Below are positions 63,987 to 64,000 of a stretch of DNA of 64,000 nt, one piece after another. The position numbers and the translations under genes are program-made. This DNA is from Blastocladiella emersonii ATCC 22665 (taxonomy: Eukaryota > Blastocladiomycota > Blastocladiomycetes > Blastocladiales > Blastocladiaceae). The DNA is taken from NCBI GenBank assembly GCA_025594325.1, contig JANHCV010000005.1:957501-1021500 (forward strand), read 5' to 3'. Each line of letters opens with the position of its first letter. Positions within the stretch are counted from its first letter, which is position 1. The notes under the pieces were generated by a model that did not search any database, was not told the origin of the DNA, and saw only the letters and a program-made list of their open reading frames with translations.

Positions 63987-64000
63987 TTCAAGTGTACACG
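63985..64000 (+). repeat. 3' LTR, first 16 bp (cut by window end)
   Basis: AGTTCAAGTGTACACG, identical to 56941-56956; the rest lies beyond the window. Confidence 0.8.

Larger units (their letters stand above)
56941..64000 (+). mobile_element. Ty1/copia LTR retrotransposon (3' LTR cut by window end)
   Basis: Order: 5' LTR, primer-binding site, leader with tandem repeats, gag, protease, integrase, reverse transcriptase, RNase H, polypurine tract, start of 3' LTR. Integrase before RT is the copia order. The coding part carries frameshifts and nonsense codons, so this copy cannot act alone. It lies 54 bp downstream of copy C in the same direction. The target duplication cannot be checked because the right end is outside the window. 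Confidence 0.93.

Overview
The window looks like a nuclear fragment of a GC-rich fungus with compact genes. It carries fungal riboflavin synthesis (GTP cyclohydrolase II), mevalonate kinase, respiratory complex I, COMPASS and meiotic genes. It also carries genes that are rare or absent in yeasts and mushrooms: a GLUT-like sugar porter, an EGF-bearing membrane-anchored beta-propeller phytase, Gemin2, and a C19orf44/DUF4614-like protein. My best guess is an early-diverging zoosporic fungus such as Blastocladiomycota (Allomyces or Blastocladiella type). That is inference, not proof. Of about 34 introns I could place, about 24 start GTAC (mostly GTACG) and about 29 end in TAG. Most are 55-90 nt.

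Region 1 (1-5.2 kb) has a partial MINDY-like deubiquitinase, mitochondrial EF-G (MEF1) and mevalonate kinase (ERG12). Region 2 (5.2-9.4 kb) is gene-poor and holds an orphan retroelement Gag-like gene with a CCHC knuckle, followed by an unknown ORF. Region 3 (9.4-45.3 kb) is a dense housekeeping block: a PH-like/zinc protein, DPY30, PUF6, an unknown protein, COX17, an FKBP, complex I NDUFA5, URM1, a HOP1-type HORMA protein with PHD finger, KEOPS CGI121, the phytase, a large homeodomain protein, a four-TM protein, PPX1, a sugar transporter, RIB1, the DUF4614-like protein, GEMIN2, two odd tRNA-like genes, exosome MTR3 and an NmrA-like protein. Many pairs are divergent (shared promoters of about 0.2-0.6 kb) or convergent with gaps of about 40 bp.

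Region 4 (45.6-56.9 kb) is a tandem array of three members of an F-box-like family that I do not recognise. All three are damaged. Copy A has a complete PIF/Harbinger transposon (terminal inverted repeats, TTA target duplication) plus a T-run frameshift. Copy B has only a C-terminal frameshift. Copy C is a fusion of one and a half copies and also carries a frameshift and a nonsense codon. Their promoters share a 24-bp motif that also lies inside the Harbinger element; a related arrangement is in the neighbouring LTR.

Region 5 (56.94 kb to the end) is a nearly whole Ty1/copia retrotransposon: 5' LTR, a half-tRNA initiator-Met primer site, a leader with 175-bp tandem repeats, gag, protease, integrase, reverse transcriptase, RNase H, polypurine tract and the first bases of the 3' LTR. 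Its coding region is dead, with frameshifts, two TGA codons and a lost integrase Asp. The in-place substitutions are consistent with CpG transitions.
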